Assembly (NCBI RefSeq): GCF_010974945.1
Contig: NZ_JAAIVB010000073.1
Coordinates: forward strand, 78,168-142,167
Source: Noviherbaspirillum galbum
GTDB taxonomy: Bacteria > Pseudomonadota > Gammaproteobacteria > Burkholderiales > Burkholderiaceae_D
Direction of reading: 5' to 3'
Length of the DNA: 64,000 bases
Below the pieces are notes generated by a model. The model did not search any database and had not been told where the DNA came from. It saw only the letters and a list, made by a program, of their open reading frames with translations. Below are positions 1-8,227 of the stretch, one piece after another. The translations under genes were made by a program, and so were the position numbers. Position 1 is the stretch's first letter, and each line of letters begins with the position of its first letter.

Positions 1-397
1 GGAGTGCGTGTTTCTCTAAGCACTCTTCAGAATCGATGGTCTCGGTACAGGTCCGAAATGACTTGCTGTATCGGCCATAACCAAAAATATTTAATTTCCA
101 TAAGCGGCAGAAATGCGCCTCTTCGTACGGAATTTGGGGCCAAGGGGCGGAAATGTGCCGCTTACGGTGATTAGAAGCTTCGCCGACTGTTTGACCGCCA
201 AGCTTAGGTGAGAACAGATATTAGGGCTGAACGCCAAGGTCAAAGACGTCATCGCGAAGTTATATAGGCCGGCACAAGGCACGCAGGCTATCGCGATTTC
301 TCGAGCAGGCGCCGAACGCATTACCTAGATGCAGCAACACCGAATAAGATTGCCGAAAACCTACAGACCGTGGCTTGTAATCCTTCCCCGGCGTAGG
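1..397. other. Stretch without a recognisable gene
   Basis: I see no convincing coding frame here. Around positions 69-80 there is a 'tatcggccataa' motif that recurs near 2537 and, in variant form, near 11970, each time beside degraded sequence. It looks like scattered intergenic repeat debris. The stretch lies downstream of the HNH gene, which ends at 398 on the minus strand. Confidence 0.4.
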
Positions 398-1441
398 TTA
401 TTGAGCTGGCAGAATGCGTTGATAATCGGCCGTAAGCGGAATTACCTGTGCTCGCCCGACCCAGGATTGGGATGCCGTCATGAAGCTATGGTGATATGCC
501 CAATGGGCTACGCGAGTCATCGTAGAACTGTCACATACGAAATGACTACCCAGCTCGTTCGCCAACACCGTTCCTTGACGCTCGTTCCTGTCGCACCATT
601 TTTCCAAATGCACGGTGGCCGCCAGCAAATCTCGCTTATCGCTATTGCAAGTCTTATGGGCCAGAACGAAGTTATGTGCCAAGTCTCTCGGATAACGAGC
701 CCAAGGGATGAAATGGTCTACCTCGCCCGTATTGCGCAGTGCGCCTTGGCAGTAGAAGCAGGTATCCGACTGAATCTCCCTTAGCACCGGCCGAGCAGTC
801 GCCAAATTGGCGCGACTCGTCCCGAACAGCGCCTGCTCCAGGTCTGAAGCCTCGCCGATGACTGTGGCGTTGTTCGGATTGGCTCGAATATGGTTAATCC
901 ACGCGCTGCGCGCCAACTGCTGGACCAGTCCCTGAAAACGCCGCAAGTTGTACATCACACCCGGCAACAGGCGGATACTCGCGCTTGGTCCAGGGACATA
1001 CAGAAAATTCACTTCTTGCCGCCGCAAGATTTGTAGGCGCCATAGCGGCATCTCCTTTAGCAGAGCCACCGTTTTCCGGAGAGCGTTGGGCCATTCCGTT
1101 GAGGCGCGCGCTTTGGGGAGCGTGCCATGGCGGCTACGGATGTCGTTCAGGAGCAAAACCGTGGCCGCCTGACGGCCATTGTTTTGCATGAGTACGCCAA
1201 CCTGACCACCGGCGGTGTACGGTATCACTTGAGGCCAATACAACTCCAGAAATTTATCGGCAATGGCCGCATACGACAGGTCAAGTGTGTCACCGGAATC
1301 AGTGCCATGTTCCACAGCCAACTCAGTCAGTGCCAGCAATAGCGCAAACTTGTAGGTGGCAACGAATTCGCCTTCTTCGAACAGGCGCTGGATATGGTCA
1401 AGGAAGGAGAGTTGTTCCTCCGAAGACGGGATTGCCATCAT
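398..1441 (-). CDS. HNH endonuclease domain protein paired with a HIT protein
   Basis: A protein of about 347 residues with a C-terminal HNH nuclease fold. A CFYC knuckle is followed by EVDHFIPW, whose His is the expected general base, then NFVLAHKTCNSDKRD with the second cysteine and the distal N/H-type metal-binding segment. The N-terminal two thirds is helical and matches no family I recognise. I chose the ATG at 1441 because it follows the stop of the upstream HIT gene by two bases; an in-frame start at 1459 would overlap that gene. The tight spacing implies one transcript and a shared job. HNH proteins of this type are common in defence islands, and QatABCD lies just upstream, so a defence role is likely but inferred. 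The nuclease assignment is firm; the biological role is not known. Confidence 0.8.
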   Translation of the reverse strand: MMAIPSSEEQLSFLDHIQRLFEEGEFVATYKFALLLALTELAVEHGTDSGDTLDLSYAAIADKFLELYWPQVIPYTAGGQVGVLMQNNGRQAATVLLLNDIRSRHGTLPKARASTEWPNALRKTVALLKEMPLWRLQILRRQEVNFLYVPGPSASIRLLPGVMYNLRRFQGLVQQLARSAWINHIRANPNNATVIGEASDLEQALFGTSRANLATARPVLREIQSDTCFYCQGALRNTGEVDHFIPWARYPRDLAHNFVLAHKTCNSDKRDLLAATVHLEKWCDRNERQGTVLANELGSHFVCDSSTMTRVAHWAYHHSFMTASQSWVGRAQVIPLTADYQRILPAQ

Positions 1442-1443
1442 GG

Positions 1444-1824
1444 TTAGCGATTGCTCCAATAATCGGCTTTTTCCGCAATTACCCAGCGGACCCCGCCTTG
1501 TGGGTCGGGTAAGTCGCCTGCGTACCGGGGAATCAGATGCATGTGGAGGTGCATTACAGTTTGGCCCGCGGCTTGGCCATCATTGATGCCAATGTTGTAG
1601 CCCGCAGGGGCAAATTCTTTATCCAAATCGATTTTTGTTTTATCGAGTAGCGCAAGGAGCGCGCTTCGCTCATCCAAAGTCGTGTCAAAAAAAGACCCGA
1701 TATGTCGGCGCGGAATAATCAGTGTATGTCCAGGGCTGACAGGAAATCCGTCCCGGATTGCAATTGCGAATTCATTCTCAGCGATGATTCTTGCCGTAGG
1801 CAGGGTGCAAAAGACGCAAGGCAT
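1444..1824 (-). CDS. HIT family nucleotide hydrolase/transferase
   Basis: A 126-residue histidine-triad protein. It begins with the CVFC motif typical of HIT proteins and contains the catalytic triad HLHMHLIPR near residues 93-101, preceded by the conserved NIGINDGQAAGQTV stretch. HIT proteins hydrolyse or transfer nucleoside monophosphates from nucleotide conjugates such as Ap4A or AMP-lysine. An in-frame TTG lies three codons upstream at 1833, but the ATG at 1824 gives the usual MPCVFC start. The gene runs directly into the HNH gene with a two-base gap. That suggests a two-gene module in which the HIT enzyme handles a nucleotide adduct or signal linked to the nuclease; this link is inference. 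The family assignment is secure. Confidence 0.88.
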   Translation of the reverse strand: MPCVFCTLPTARIIAENEFAIAIRDGFPVSPGHTLIIPRRHIGSFFDTTLDERSALLALLDKTKIDLDKEFAPAGYNIGINDGQAAGQTVMHLHMHLIPRYAGDLPDPQGGVRWVIAEKADYWSNR

Positions 1825-2116
1825 GGCATGCAATTTGGTTGAAGAGGGTGAATAAGTTACTGACGTAAAAACTGCATTTTCTCATTGTCGAGTACGGAAT
1901 CCATTTCCCATGCCACAACTTCTATAAAGCGCAATTCCTCTTACGAGCAAGTATAGCTACGGCAATGCTTTCACAGATTCCTTGACTCGTTCCACATTGC
2001 CCGGTACTACGTTGATTTGGAACGCGCCCACCTGAGCTATCGAACGAGCTGCGGAATGGCACTCCATGATTTATGCCAAGGAATAGCGCTATGTGATGGG
2101 GGACATGACCTGCGCT

Positions 2117-2212
2117 TTAGCGAGCTTGTCGCAGCGGGCCCTGTCCACCACGGCATAACGTTCGAGCAGAAATCATTTTCTTGAGTGACGGTTTACGAGC
2201 ACTGAATTTCAT
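2117..2212 (-). pseudogene. Relic of a small conserved basic protein
   Basis: A strong ribosome site (AGGAGAGG) precedes an ATG that opens with MKFSARKPSLKKMISART. This closely resembles the N-terminus of a widespread small basic protein family ('RKPSLKK-I-ART'). After residue 18 the frame loses similarity and stops at codon 32, whereas family members normally run to about 60-70 residues. The gene therefore looks broken. I know the family only as conserved hypothetical. A functional 31-residue peptide cannot be excluded. Confidence 0.35.
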
Positions 2213-2256
2213 GGTTCCTCTCCTGGGCACGGCGGTTGCCGATAAAGCGTCCAGCG

Positions 2257-2505
2257 CTAATTTTTAACATTAACGCCCGGAAGGAACTCAATTTCAGTGC
2301 GGGGAACCAGCTCGCCATATGGAATGGGACGTCCAGCACGTGCCTCGTTCGTGTTTTCAATCCAATGGGCCCAGGCTCGACCTGTCGTCGCGTCATAAAC
2401 AAGCTTATATAAATATTTCGGTACCCAGGCCTTTCCCGGAGCAATCGTCTTCGGCGTCCCATCAAATACCGGGCCGGTAATGACGTACACATCACCCTTC
2501 GCAAC
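2257..2505 (-). pseudogene. C-terminal relic of a DNA/RNA non-specific endonuclease
   Basis: This frame encodes about 80 residues beginning near GDVYVITGPVF and ending FLPGVNVKN. It matches the last third of the complete endonuclease at 22507-23265, sharing PGK-WVPKYLYKLVYDATTGRAWAHW, NT-EARAGRPI and FLPG. The N-terminal two thirds, including the catalytic DRGH segment, is absent. The matching sequence breaks off near 2520, next to the 'tatcggccataagcgg' repeat. It is a remnant of a third copy of this gene in the window and cannot be active. Confidence 0.8.
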
Positions 2506-2614
2506 GGGTCGGAAACGGCCCTTGCCAAACTTACGGTATCGGCCATAAGCGGTCGTTCAACTCATCGCTTCTATATCTGCTTCAGGGCGGGAGTTGTCGT
2601 CCAGTCCGTGTTCC

Positions 2615-3379
2615 TCAGCGACTCAATAGTCCAGAAAGATTGCGCAAAATCAGGGGCGCCATTACTGATGGATTGAGTCCTTTGATCAAAGCCAAATTGA
2701 TCACCGTGTCAGCGACTGCTTGAGGACGCACGGCTACTCCATTGCTCTGCACAAAGGGGCCATCAGTCTCGGTCAGAATGCGTTCAACGGGCAATTGCTC
2801 GACCAACGCACGGTGACGAGGTCCCTTAAGCATTTCCGAGTTAACTGAAAAATAGCAGCCGAGGTCGATCGCACGCCTCGCCTCGGACAGGGAACCTGTA
2901 AACCAATGCAGCACTACCCGGCCTCGTCCGAGCGGTAGACTTTTCTCGACATGTCCCAGCACCTTCGACGCTGATCGAACGCTGTGTACGGTCAAAACCT
3001 TGTCACCGTGTTCGGCACACGCCCTCAGCACACGCTCAAATACGCGCTCCTGTGCCGCAAAACTCTTGTAGAACCGCGGACTCGCATCTAGGCCGACTTC
3101 TCCGACGTACCTGGTCTCGCTCAAGAGGCTCTCAAAAAGTGCGATCTCCGATTCTCGCTCGCCAACGAGTTGTGGGTGCAGCCCCAAGGCAACGCGAACG
3201 TGCTTGGCGTGCGCGGCCATGTCCCGATTCCGAGCCCACGCCTTCGGCGTGGTCGTAACGGTCAACGTCGCGACGCCCTCTCGATCGCATTCCTCGATCA
3301 GTGCGGCGTGGTCTGGGTAAAGGTCAAGGTGACAGTGGAAATCGACCCAATTGGGCTTTACAGGGGCCGTCGCGTTCAC
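2615..3379 (-). CDS. qatD: QatD, TatD-family DNase of the QatABCD anti-phage system
   Basis: A 254-residue TatD-type metal-dependent hydrolase. The opening metal motif is WVDFHCHLD (His15, His17), followed by VGEVGLDA (Glu ligand), LTVHSVRS and VLHWFTGS (His ligands) and LTETDGPFV (Asp ligand), so the full TatD metal set is visible. It is the last gene of a four-gene operon and its start overlaps the stop of qatC by four bases. In the QatABCD system, described from systematic screens of prokaryotic antiviral genes, the TatD-like subunit is one of the four proteins. Standing alone it could be a housekeeping TatD DNase, but the operon context with a KAP ATPase and a QueC-like protein identifies it as QatD. 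Confidence 0.92.
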   Translation of the reverse strand: MNATAPVKPNWVDFHCHLDLYPDHAALIEECDREGVATLTVTTTPKAWARNRDMAAHAKHVRVALGLHPQLVGERESEIALFESLLSETRYVGEVGLDASPRFYKSFAAQERVFERVLRACAEHGDKVLTVHSVRSASKVLGHVEKSLPLGRGRVVLHWFTGSLSEARRAIDLGCYFSVNSEMLKGPRHRALVEQLPVERILTETDGPFVQSNGVAVRPQAVADTVINLALIKGLNPSVMAPLILRNLSGLLSR

Positions 3380-4749
3380 AGAGGCTCTGCCCTCACGCCT
3401 TCGAGGAGCCGGGCAACCTCCTCGAGACCCGCGGCATAGACATTCATATAGGCGGGAAGCTCGTTGGGGTGATCGGAAAGCGGCCCCGGCCTATGAATGT
3501 CGAAGCGCGCACGTTCCGGCCGTGAGCGCAACCGCGAGATTGCGAGTTGGAACGACCGGACATGGTTGCCCTCGGCCCGCTCGGAATCGAGGACCTGCGC
3601 ATGTAGATCCGGAACTTGATATGGCGTGTCATCGTCGATTCTGCCTTCTAGGAGCGAAGCTCGACGGATCAGGCACGGCACGCAGTATCCACAATGCTTG
3701 GGCTGGCGTTGACTCTCTTCTTTTGCGAACCGTGTCTTCCCCGGCGACGAGCAGGACATGGTGTTCTTCGCCTGCGTTGCCAGAAATTCGCGCTCAGCGC
3801 ATCCGAGCGCCATTTGGCCCTTGGTCATCAGACCGTACCGGTTGTGCAAACGTGAGCGAAGACCAAGCCTACTTATAAGTTCGTTCACGCGCGCCATGTA
3901 GAAGGGATGCGTGGTCCGGGTACTCAGCGCCCCGAGCCGAAGAGGGTCGAGTGGAACGTTCAATGAAATCAGGCCGTTCTCCGGCACGTGGATCGTCACG
4001 TCGTCACCCACTGCATCGGCGGCAAGGGCAGCCAGCGCAAAGAACATGAAGGAGCGGCCGCGGAGCGTGTCCTCGACCGGAGACTCGTCGACGGTATCCT
4101 TGGGGAAGCCGACTCGGGCCCGAATGTGGCTGAATTCGGCTTCGGCATATTTGGCCTTGAGAGCCTCGGCGCAGATCGTCTGGTGCTGACTGGTAATGCC
4201 ATCCCAGTAGTGACTCACTAGCAAAGGCGTTTCGGCAGCTGCGAACAAGTCGACCGCGCCGATGAAGCTGTCGAGCCCACCCGAAAAAAGACACACGCAA
4301 GTGGGATTCGCTGTTCGAAGGCTTTCGGTTGGCGGCACAAGAATTCCTCGTGAGCTTGGTCGCGCTCGGAATCGAAGGGTCCATTTGTCTCCGGTCAAAA
4401 AATCAAGCGTCGTATGCAGGAGAGGCGTGACGGCCTCCCAGAGTGTCGGCTCCACCACCGGCACGCTGATTTCGATTTCTCGCGTCCAGCCGTCCTGTGC
4501 TTCTGTCTCGCGAGAAATTCGCGTGTCCGCCGCGGTGACGGTCGCTGCGAGCAAGGCGAAATCAACAGCTCGCTCGCTCGGTGACAGGCCAAGCGCATCG
4601 AGCTGCTCAAGCGCTTGCCCAAGGCCGAAGCCCAACCGCTCATAGCTATCGAGGAAGTCGATCTCTGTGACGTGAGCCTCAGGGCGAGCGGGTGTAACGG
4701 GTGCATCGTCGGACGCCCCCAGTCTGCTCACCAAGGTATGTTGCCTCAT
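3376..4749 (-). CDS. qatC: QatC, QueC-like protein of the QatABCD anti-phage system
   Basis: 457 residues. The N-terminal 140 residues are specific to this family. A QueC-like PP-loop ATPase domain follows, with the SGGLDS motif at about residues 156-161. A cysteine cluster (Cys333, Cys353, Cys356, Cys359; HCGYCVPC) matches the zinc site of QueC. QueC makes 7-cyano-7-deazaguanine; in Qat systems the QueC-like subunit acts with QatA, QatB and QatD in anti-phage defence. The start ATG overlaps the qatB stop by four bases, and the stop overlaps the qatD start in the same way, implying translational coupling. All motifs needed for nucleotide binding are intact. Confidence 0.93.
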   Translation of the reverse strand: MRQHTLVSRLGASDDAPVTPARPEAHVTEIDFLDSYERLGFGLGQALEQLDALGLSPSERAVDFALLAATVTAADTRISRETEAQDGWTREIEISVPVVEPTLWEAVTPLLHTTLDFLTGDKWTLRFRARPSSRGILVPPTESLRTANPTCVCLFSGGLDSFIGAVDLFAAAETPLLVSHYWDGITSQHQTICAEALKAKYAEAEFSHIRARVGFPKDTVDESPVEDTLRGRSFMFFALAALAADAVGDDVTIHVPENGLISLNVPLDPLRLGALSTRTTHPFYMARVNELISRLGLRSRLHNRYGLMTKGQMALGCAEREFLATQAKNTMSCSSPGKTRFAKEESQRQPKHCGYCVPCLIRRASLLEGRIDDDTPYQVPDLHAQVLDSERAEGNHVRSFQLAISRLRSRPERARFDIHRPGPLSDHPNELPAYMNVYAAGLEEVARLLEGVRAEPL

Positions 4750-5618
4750 TGCGCATCCTCTCCTGCGTCGGCGATCAATTGAAAAGCAGCCTCATAGATC
4801 TCATTGGATCTCTGCTCGACCTCCCGGTCCGTCAACTGATCGACACCTGTCAACAACCCGGAAAGATGGGCCCTGCAACAACCGTTGATGAAGTCCCGAA
4901 GTTGTTCGTGGGTTCGCTCAACCGACTCCACGTCAGCGGCGAGCGTGATGCCGCGAGATCCGATGTCGGCAATCACTCGCCCTTCGATCGATAGCGAGAC
5001 GAAATCAAGGAAAAATTCGCGCAACTGCTCGGGCGTGAGCTGACCAAATTCAGCCGGGCCTGCACCGTCGAGATTGCCAATCGCCTCGAGCATCGCTTGC
5101 CTCGAAATGGCTTCATCGATGGCTCCGCCCGGTGGGCAAAGGAACTCCAGCATGAAGAGGAAGACTTCGGTGGCCGGCCGGTCAACCATGCGATCAAGAT
5201 CGAGACGACGCAGAGTGTCCAATGCGCCGATCCGCTGGAAGTCCCTGACGACGCCCAGAAGTCTCGACCCGGTCGCTCGGGACGCCCCCATTCGTTGCGC
5301 CGCCCTGCCCGCACCACCGCTACCGCCTCCACTCACGCGACCGTTGCCGCCCCGTACATACCCGGCCAGTGCAGCGCCGAGCGTGCTGCTACTGCCATTC
5401 TTCGAGAAGCGGGTGAAGGCCGTCCTTGCCCCGGTGAGAGCGCCGCTGCCGGGCGCCTGGGACACCGAAACTCCATCGGAACCGTCTGCGCCGTCTCCAC
5501 CTGCGTCACCGCTGTCCTCGGCATCTCCATTGCCGCCTCCCGATCCGCCCGCAGGCGATTCAAGCCATGAAGGAACTAGCCCATTGGGTGGACCGCCATA
5601 TCCCTTTGATGTACCCAT
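4746..5618 (-). CDS. qatB: QatB subunit of the QatABCD anti-phage system
   Basis: 290 residues, no enzymatic motif. The N-terminal region up to about residue 105 is low-complexity and rich in Gly, Ser, Ala and Asp (runs such as GGSGGGNGDAEDSGDAGGDGA), so probably disordered. The C-terminal 180 residues are predicted helical and carry the conserved part. It sits between the ATPase gene (gap of 7 bases) and qatC (4-base overlap), exactly the position of QatB. QatB is a protein of unknown biochemistry that is required for defence in the described system. The call depends mostly on position and general character. Confidence 0.85.
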   Translation of the reverse strand: MGTSKGYGGPPNGLVPSWLESPAGGSGGGNGDAEDSGDAGGDGADGSDGVSVSQAPGSGALTGARTAFTRFSKNGSSSTLGAALAGYVRGGNGRVSGGGSGGAGRAAQRMGASRATGSRLLGVVRDFQRIGALDTLRRLDLDRMVDRPATEVFLFMLEFLCPPGGAIDEAISRQAMLEAIGNLDGAGPAEFGQLTPEQLREFFLDFVSLSIEGRVIADIGSRGITLAADVESVERTHEQLRDFINGCCRAHLSGLLTGVDQLTDREVEQRSNEIYEAAFQLIADAGEDAQ

Positions 5619-5625
5619 CGATTCC

Positions 5626-7596
5626 TCAGATCTTCTTGCCCAACGACTCCATCAGAGTCGCGGCCTTCTTCAGTTTCGGGTTTTCGTCTTGCTCGCCCCA
5701 ACTCTTCCGCAGGGCGTTGACGTTGTTCACAAGGGCAGCATCCTTGATGCCCGACACGAGGTTCAGTGGCCATATCCCTACCTTGGAGAGGTCCAACGAC
5801 TTCGCAAATTCCAGAACGCGCCGTCCCGTCTCTGGCCCGCGCTCGGAAAGAACGAGAAGCCCATGCATCCCCCTCGGCTCGGAACGCATGTCATCGGCTT
5901 GCAGGATCTGGTCACTGACCGCGTTGAAGACTTCATCAACTTCCTGGGGCGAGAGATTCGCGACGTCGGTCACGCAACCTCGTGCCGCCATTTTGCCGCC
6001 CATGAGTCTGGCGACCAAGCTTTCGAGATGCGCTGACGCGGTGATCCCGCCGAGCGATCCCCGCTTGTCCCGAGTGACAAACACGTAGGGAAGGAGATCG
6101 ACACCCGCGAGCGGAGGATCGATCGCAGCCCAGCCCTTGATCCATTCGTTCTTCGACCAGTCGGCAACTTCTGGTGCCTGGGCTTTCGGTGCGGCCGCCT
6201 TCGTTGCCGACTTCTTGCCGACGGATTCAGGCGTTGCTTCCGAACTTTGGGCCTCTACAGCAGGCTCCCCTCTGCTGTTCTTAATGCTTTGCTCGAACTG
6301 CGCAAGGGCCTCGGGCTTGCCGCCTTCCACCGTCGCCAACTGGGCGAGTTGCTTGTAGAAGTCAGGATAAAAACGCTCTGCGAGCATGATCTTTCCGAGG
6401 ATGATGAGCTTGACGTCACCACCGAAGCCGCGCTCCTCGGCGATGGCCTGGCGGAGCATCATCGAATTCAGGAATCTCTTGATCTGTCGTGGATTGCCAT
6501 GCGTTCCTTCCGTCAGCAATCTCGTCAGATGCGTGCTGATCAACTGAGCTTGCCTCACCTCCGTCGGCACCGGCTCGCCCACAGCTTCCGTCACCGCCCG
6601 GGCATCCAGCCCGCGGCTTTGCCATGGTCGCTTCATATCCTCGCGAGCGACTGCCAGCAGCTTTTTGAAGCGCGGGTCCTCGGACGTGAGCGCGAGCTCG
6701 GCAAGTAGGAGCGTGATGTACACTCGTGTCTCGGCCACGCCCAGCGCGGGGACCCGAAATGGAACCTGGATCAGTTTTTCGAGGTAGTTCCTTGGGTAAC
6801 TGACTGGGCCGGTGCTGGGCGGGAGATCTGGGAAATGTTCCTTCACCGCGTACTCGATCATGAGTTCGTCGGCGCCGATCACAAAGGCCGTGCGATCCAC
6901 CATCAGGAAAAGGCGGATCGTCTCGAGAGTCGCGATGGCCGTCTTTGGGAGGCACCGGTCGAGGTCGTCGACGATCACGACCAGTCGATCCAGTTCGGCT
7001 GCCTTGAGCAACTCCTCGAATTCGTTACGGAACTCGTGCATATGGGCAGGAAGGCGATCGGCGTCTTTCGGAGAATCCTTGACGAACTCCTTGGCTTGGG
7101 CCGCCACGCCCTTCAAATCCTCGACAGAGATGTGGTCCTCGGGCTTTGCCAGAAAGGCCGTGACCGTGTCGACAACACCCCGTACCTGATCTAGGGTTGG
7201 GATACCTGTGGCGGCAGTGAATACAAGACCACCGGCCCTGTGCGCCATCTTGAGCCAGTCCACGCGCCGTAGGACTTTCTTGGCTGCGTCGGCCACCTTC
7301 GTCGAGGCTGGCCGGGCGCGACGAAGCTCTTCTACGATTGTCTCGATGACGACCGTCTTGGCATCTTCGAAACCTTCGAATGTCCAGCCGTTGAACCACA
7401 GGCAGAGAACACGCTCCTCATCGTTGAACGCGGCCTCCGTCATCTTCAGGACGCTAGATTTTCCGGCGCCCCAGTCTCCATGGACTCCGATGGTGATCGG
7501 GGCGACTGGGGTCTCGCGAATGAAACGGACTACCGTTCTCGCGATGGCTTCGTAGTACAAGAGATCTGTCGCTGTCTCGCGGTCGTTGAGAAACAT
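5626..7596 (-). CDS. qatA: QatA, KAP-family P-loop ATPase of the QatABCD system
   Basis: 656 residues from the chosen ATG, which precedes the conserved FLNDRETATDLL opening; the frame remains open to 7707, but that extension looks like untranslated sequence. Walker A is GDWGAGKSS (residues 40-48) and Walker B is VVIVDDLDRC, the hallmark of KAP NTPases. The middle region continues with the sensor-like TAFVIGADELM and the HGNPRQIKRFLN motif. An Ala/Lys/Pro-rich linker separates a C-terminal domain beginning near WSKNEWIKGWAAIDPPL. QatA supplies ATPase activity to the anti-phage complex. It is the first gene of the operon, and its upstream region faces the integron relic. Confidence 0.92.
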   Translation of the reverse strand: MFLNDRETATDLLYYEAIARTVVRFIRETPVAPITIGVHGDWGAGKSSVLKMTEAAFNDEERVLCLWFNGWTFEGFEDAKTVVIETIVEELRRARPASTKVADAAKKVLRRVDWLKMAHRAGGLVFTAATGIPTLDQVRGVVDTVTAFLAKPEDHISVEDLKGVAAQAKEFVKDSPKDADRLPAHMHEFRNEFEELLKAAELDRLVVIVDDLDRCLPKTAIATLETIRLFLMVDRTAFVIGADELMIEYAVKEHFPDLPPSTGPVSYPRNYLEKLIQVPFRVPALGVAETRVYITLLLAELALTSEDPRFKKLLAVAREDMKRPWQSRGLDARAVTEAVGEPVPTEVRQAQLISTHLTRLLTEGTHGNPRQIKRFLNSMMLRQAIAEERGFGGDVKLIILGKIMLAERFYPDFYKQLAQLATVEGGKPEALAQFEQSIKNSRGEPAVEAQSSEATPESVGKKSATKAAAPKAQAPEVADWSKNEWIKGWAAIDPPLAGVDLLPYVFVTRDKRGSLGGITASAHLESLVARLMGGKMAARGCVTDVANLSPQEVDEVFNAVSDQILQADDMRSEPRGMHGLLVLSERGPETGRRVLEFAKSLDLSKVGIWPLNLVSGIKDAALVNNVNALRKSWGEQDENPKLKKAATLMESLGKKI

Positions 7597-7913
7597 TGGC
7601 GTATCTGTGTTTGGGAAGCTATGTGGTCGATAGGGGTTTAGCCGCCCCCGATCAAGCGAGGGAGGAAACTGGCCGGGTGCGACAGTTCTCAAGGAATGGA
7701 TCACCACGTTACATTAATACACGTCGAGATTCAATGGAATCTGAGGCAGTGAAGCACGCCCCCAACTGGGACCCCTACAACGTCGACTATCGCGCGGGAT
7801 GTTTGCTCGCCTAAGGGGCCTTAGTCGGTTGCGTAGCAGTCGGATTTGGCGCATCGAAGGCTATCGGCTACCGATGCAAAGCAGTCATTGAGAACGAATT
7901 TGCGAAGGACTGT

Positions 7914-8063
7914 TTCCGTGGGATGGTGCACACCATGCCAGCAGATGAACCAACGCGCCCAATACCCGTAATTCTGCTCTATACGCAGGCTGTATTGCAT
8001 GTACCGCAGGCGCGCTCGCAGTCGGTCCAACAGGCGCGTGGCGTTCAGACCCGGCCTGTGTGG
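7914..8063 (-). pseudogene. intI: N-terminal relic of an integron integrase (intI)
   Basis: A minus-strand frame encodes LLDRLRARLRYMQYSLRIE and, just after, YGYWARWFICWHGVHHP. This matches the N-terminal SAM-like domain of IntI integrases (in IntI1: [20 protein letters not shown] followed by HWVRAFIRFHGVRHP). Similarity stops after about 45 residues, and the frame ends near 7821 with unrelated sequence, so the catalytic tyrosine recombinase domain is lost. No clear start codon remains. Its position and orientation, divergent from the TIR cassette with a LexA box between them, is the standard layout of an integron platform. The relic cannot recombine attC sites. Confidence 0.8.
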
Positions 8064-8080
8064 TTTGTCGGTTGTGTTAA

Positions 8081-8100
8081 TACTGTACCTAAATACAGCA
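8081..8100. promoter_or_regulatory. LexA (SOS) box in the integrase promoter region
   Basis: The sequence TACTGTACCTAAATACAGCA contains the LexA core CTGT-N8-ACAG at 8083-8098. It lies just upstream of the intI relic on its 5' side, where integron integrase genes are known to be repressed by LexA. It has outlived the gene it controlled. Confidence 0.75.
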
Positions 8101-8159
8101 TATGGACGGCAGCACCTGTTCTCAAGCGGCTTGCAGCCGTCTCCAGACTTGGTGTTAAA

Positions 8160-8210
8160 TCGCAACGTTCCATGTTAAGTTGCCATTTTGCGATTTATAA
8201 CAAGTTATAC
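8160..8210 (+). other. Probable attI site and first cassette junction
   Basis: Between the LexA box and the TIR gene the sequence ATAACAAGTTATAC (8197-8210) resembles the attI core, where integration occurs at GTTRRRY. The best junction is G8204, although GTTATAC deviates from the consensus at one position. The first cassette gene starts 24 bases later, as is usual for cassettes. The boundaries are inferred, because attI sites are not conserved between integron classes. Confidence 0.5.
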
Positions 8211-8227
8211 AACATCAGGCCGCTACT

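Noticed and set aside
329..784. Plus-strand frame of 151 codons antisense to the HNH gene
   Set aside because: The minus-strand HNH motifs are clear and this frame has no recognisable domain; it is an antisense shadow.
5074..6036. A 320-codon plus-strand frame across qatB and qatA
   Set aside because: Pro/Ser/Arg-rich composition is typical of an antisense of a Gly-rich gene; no ribosome site or domain.
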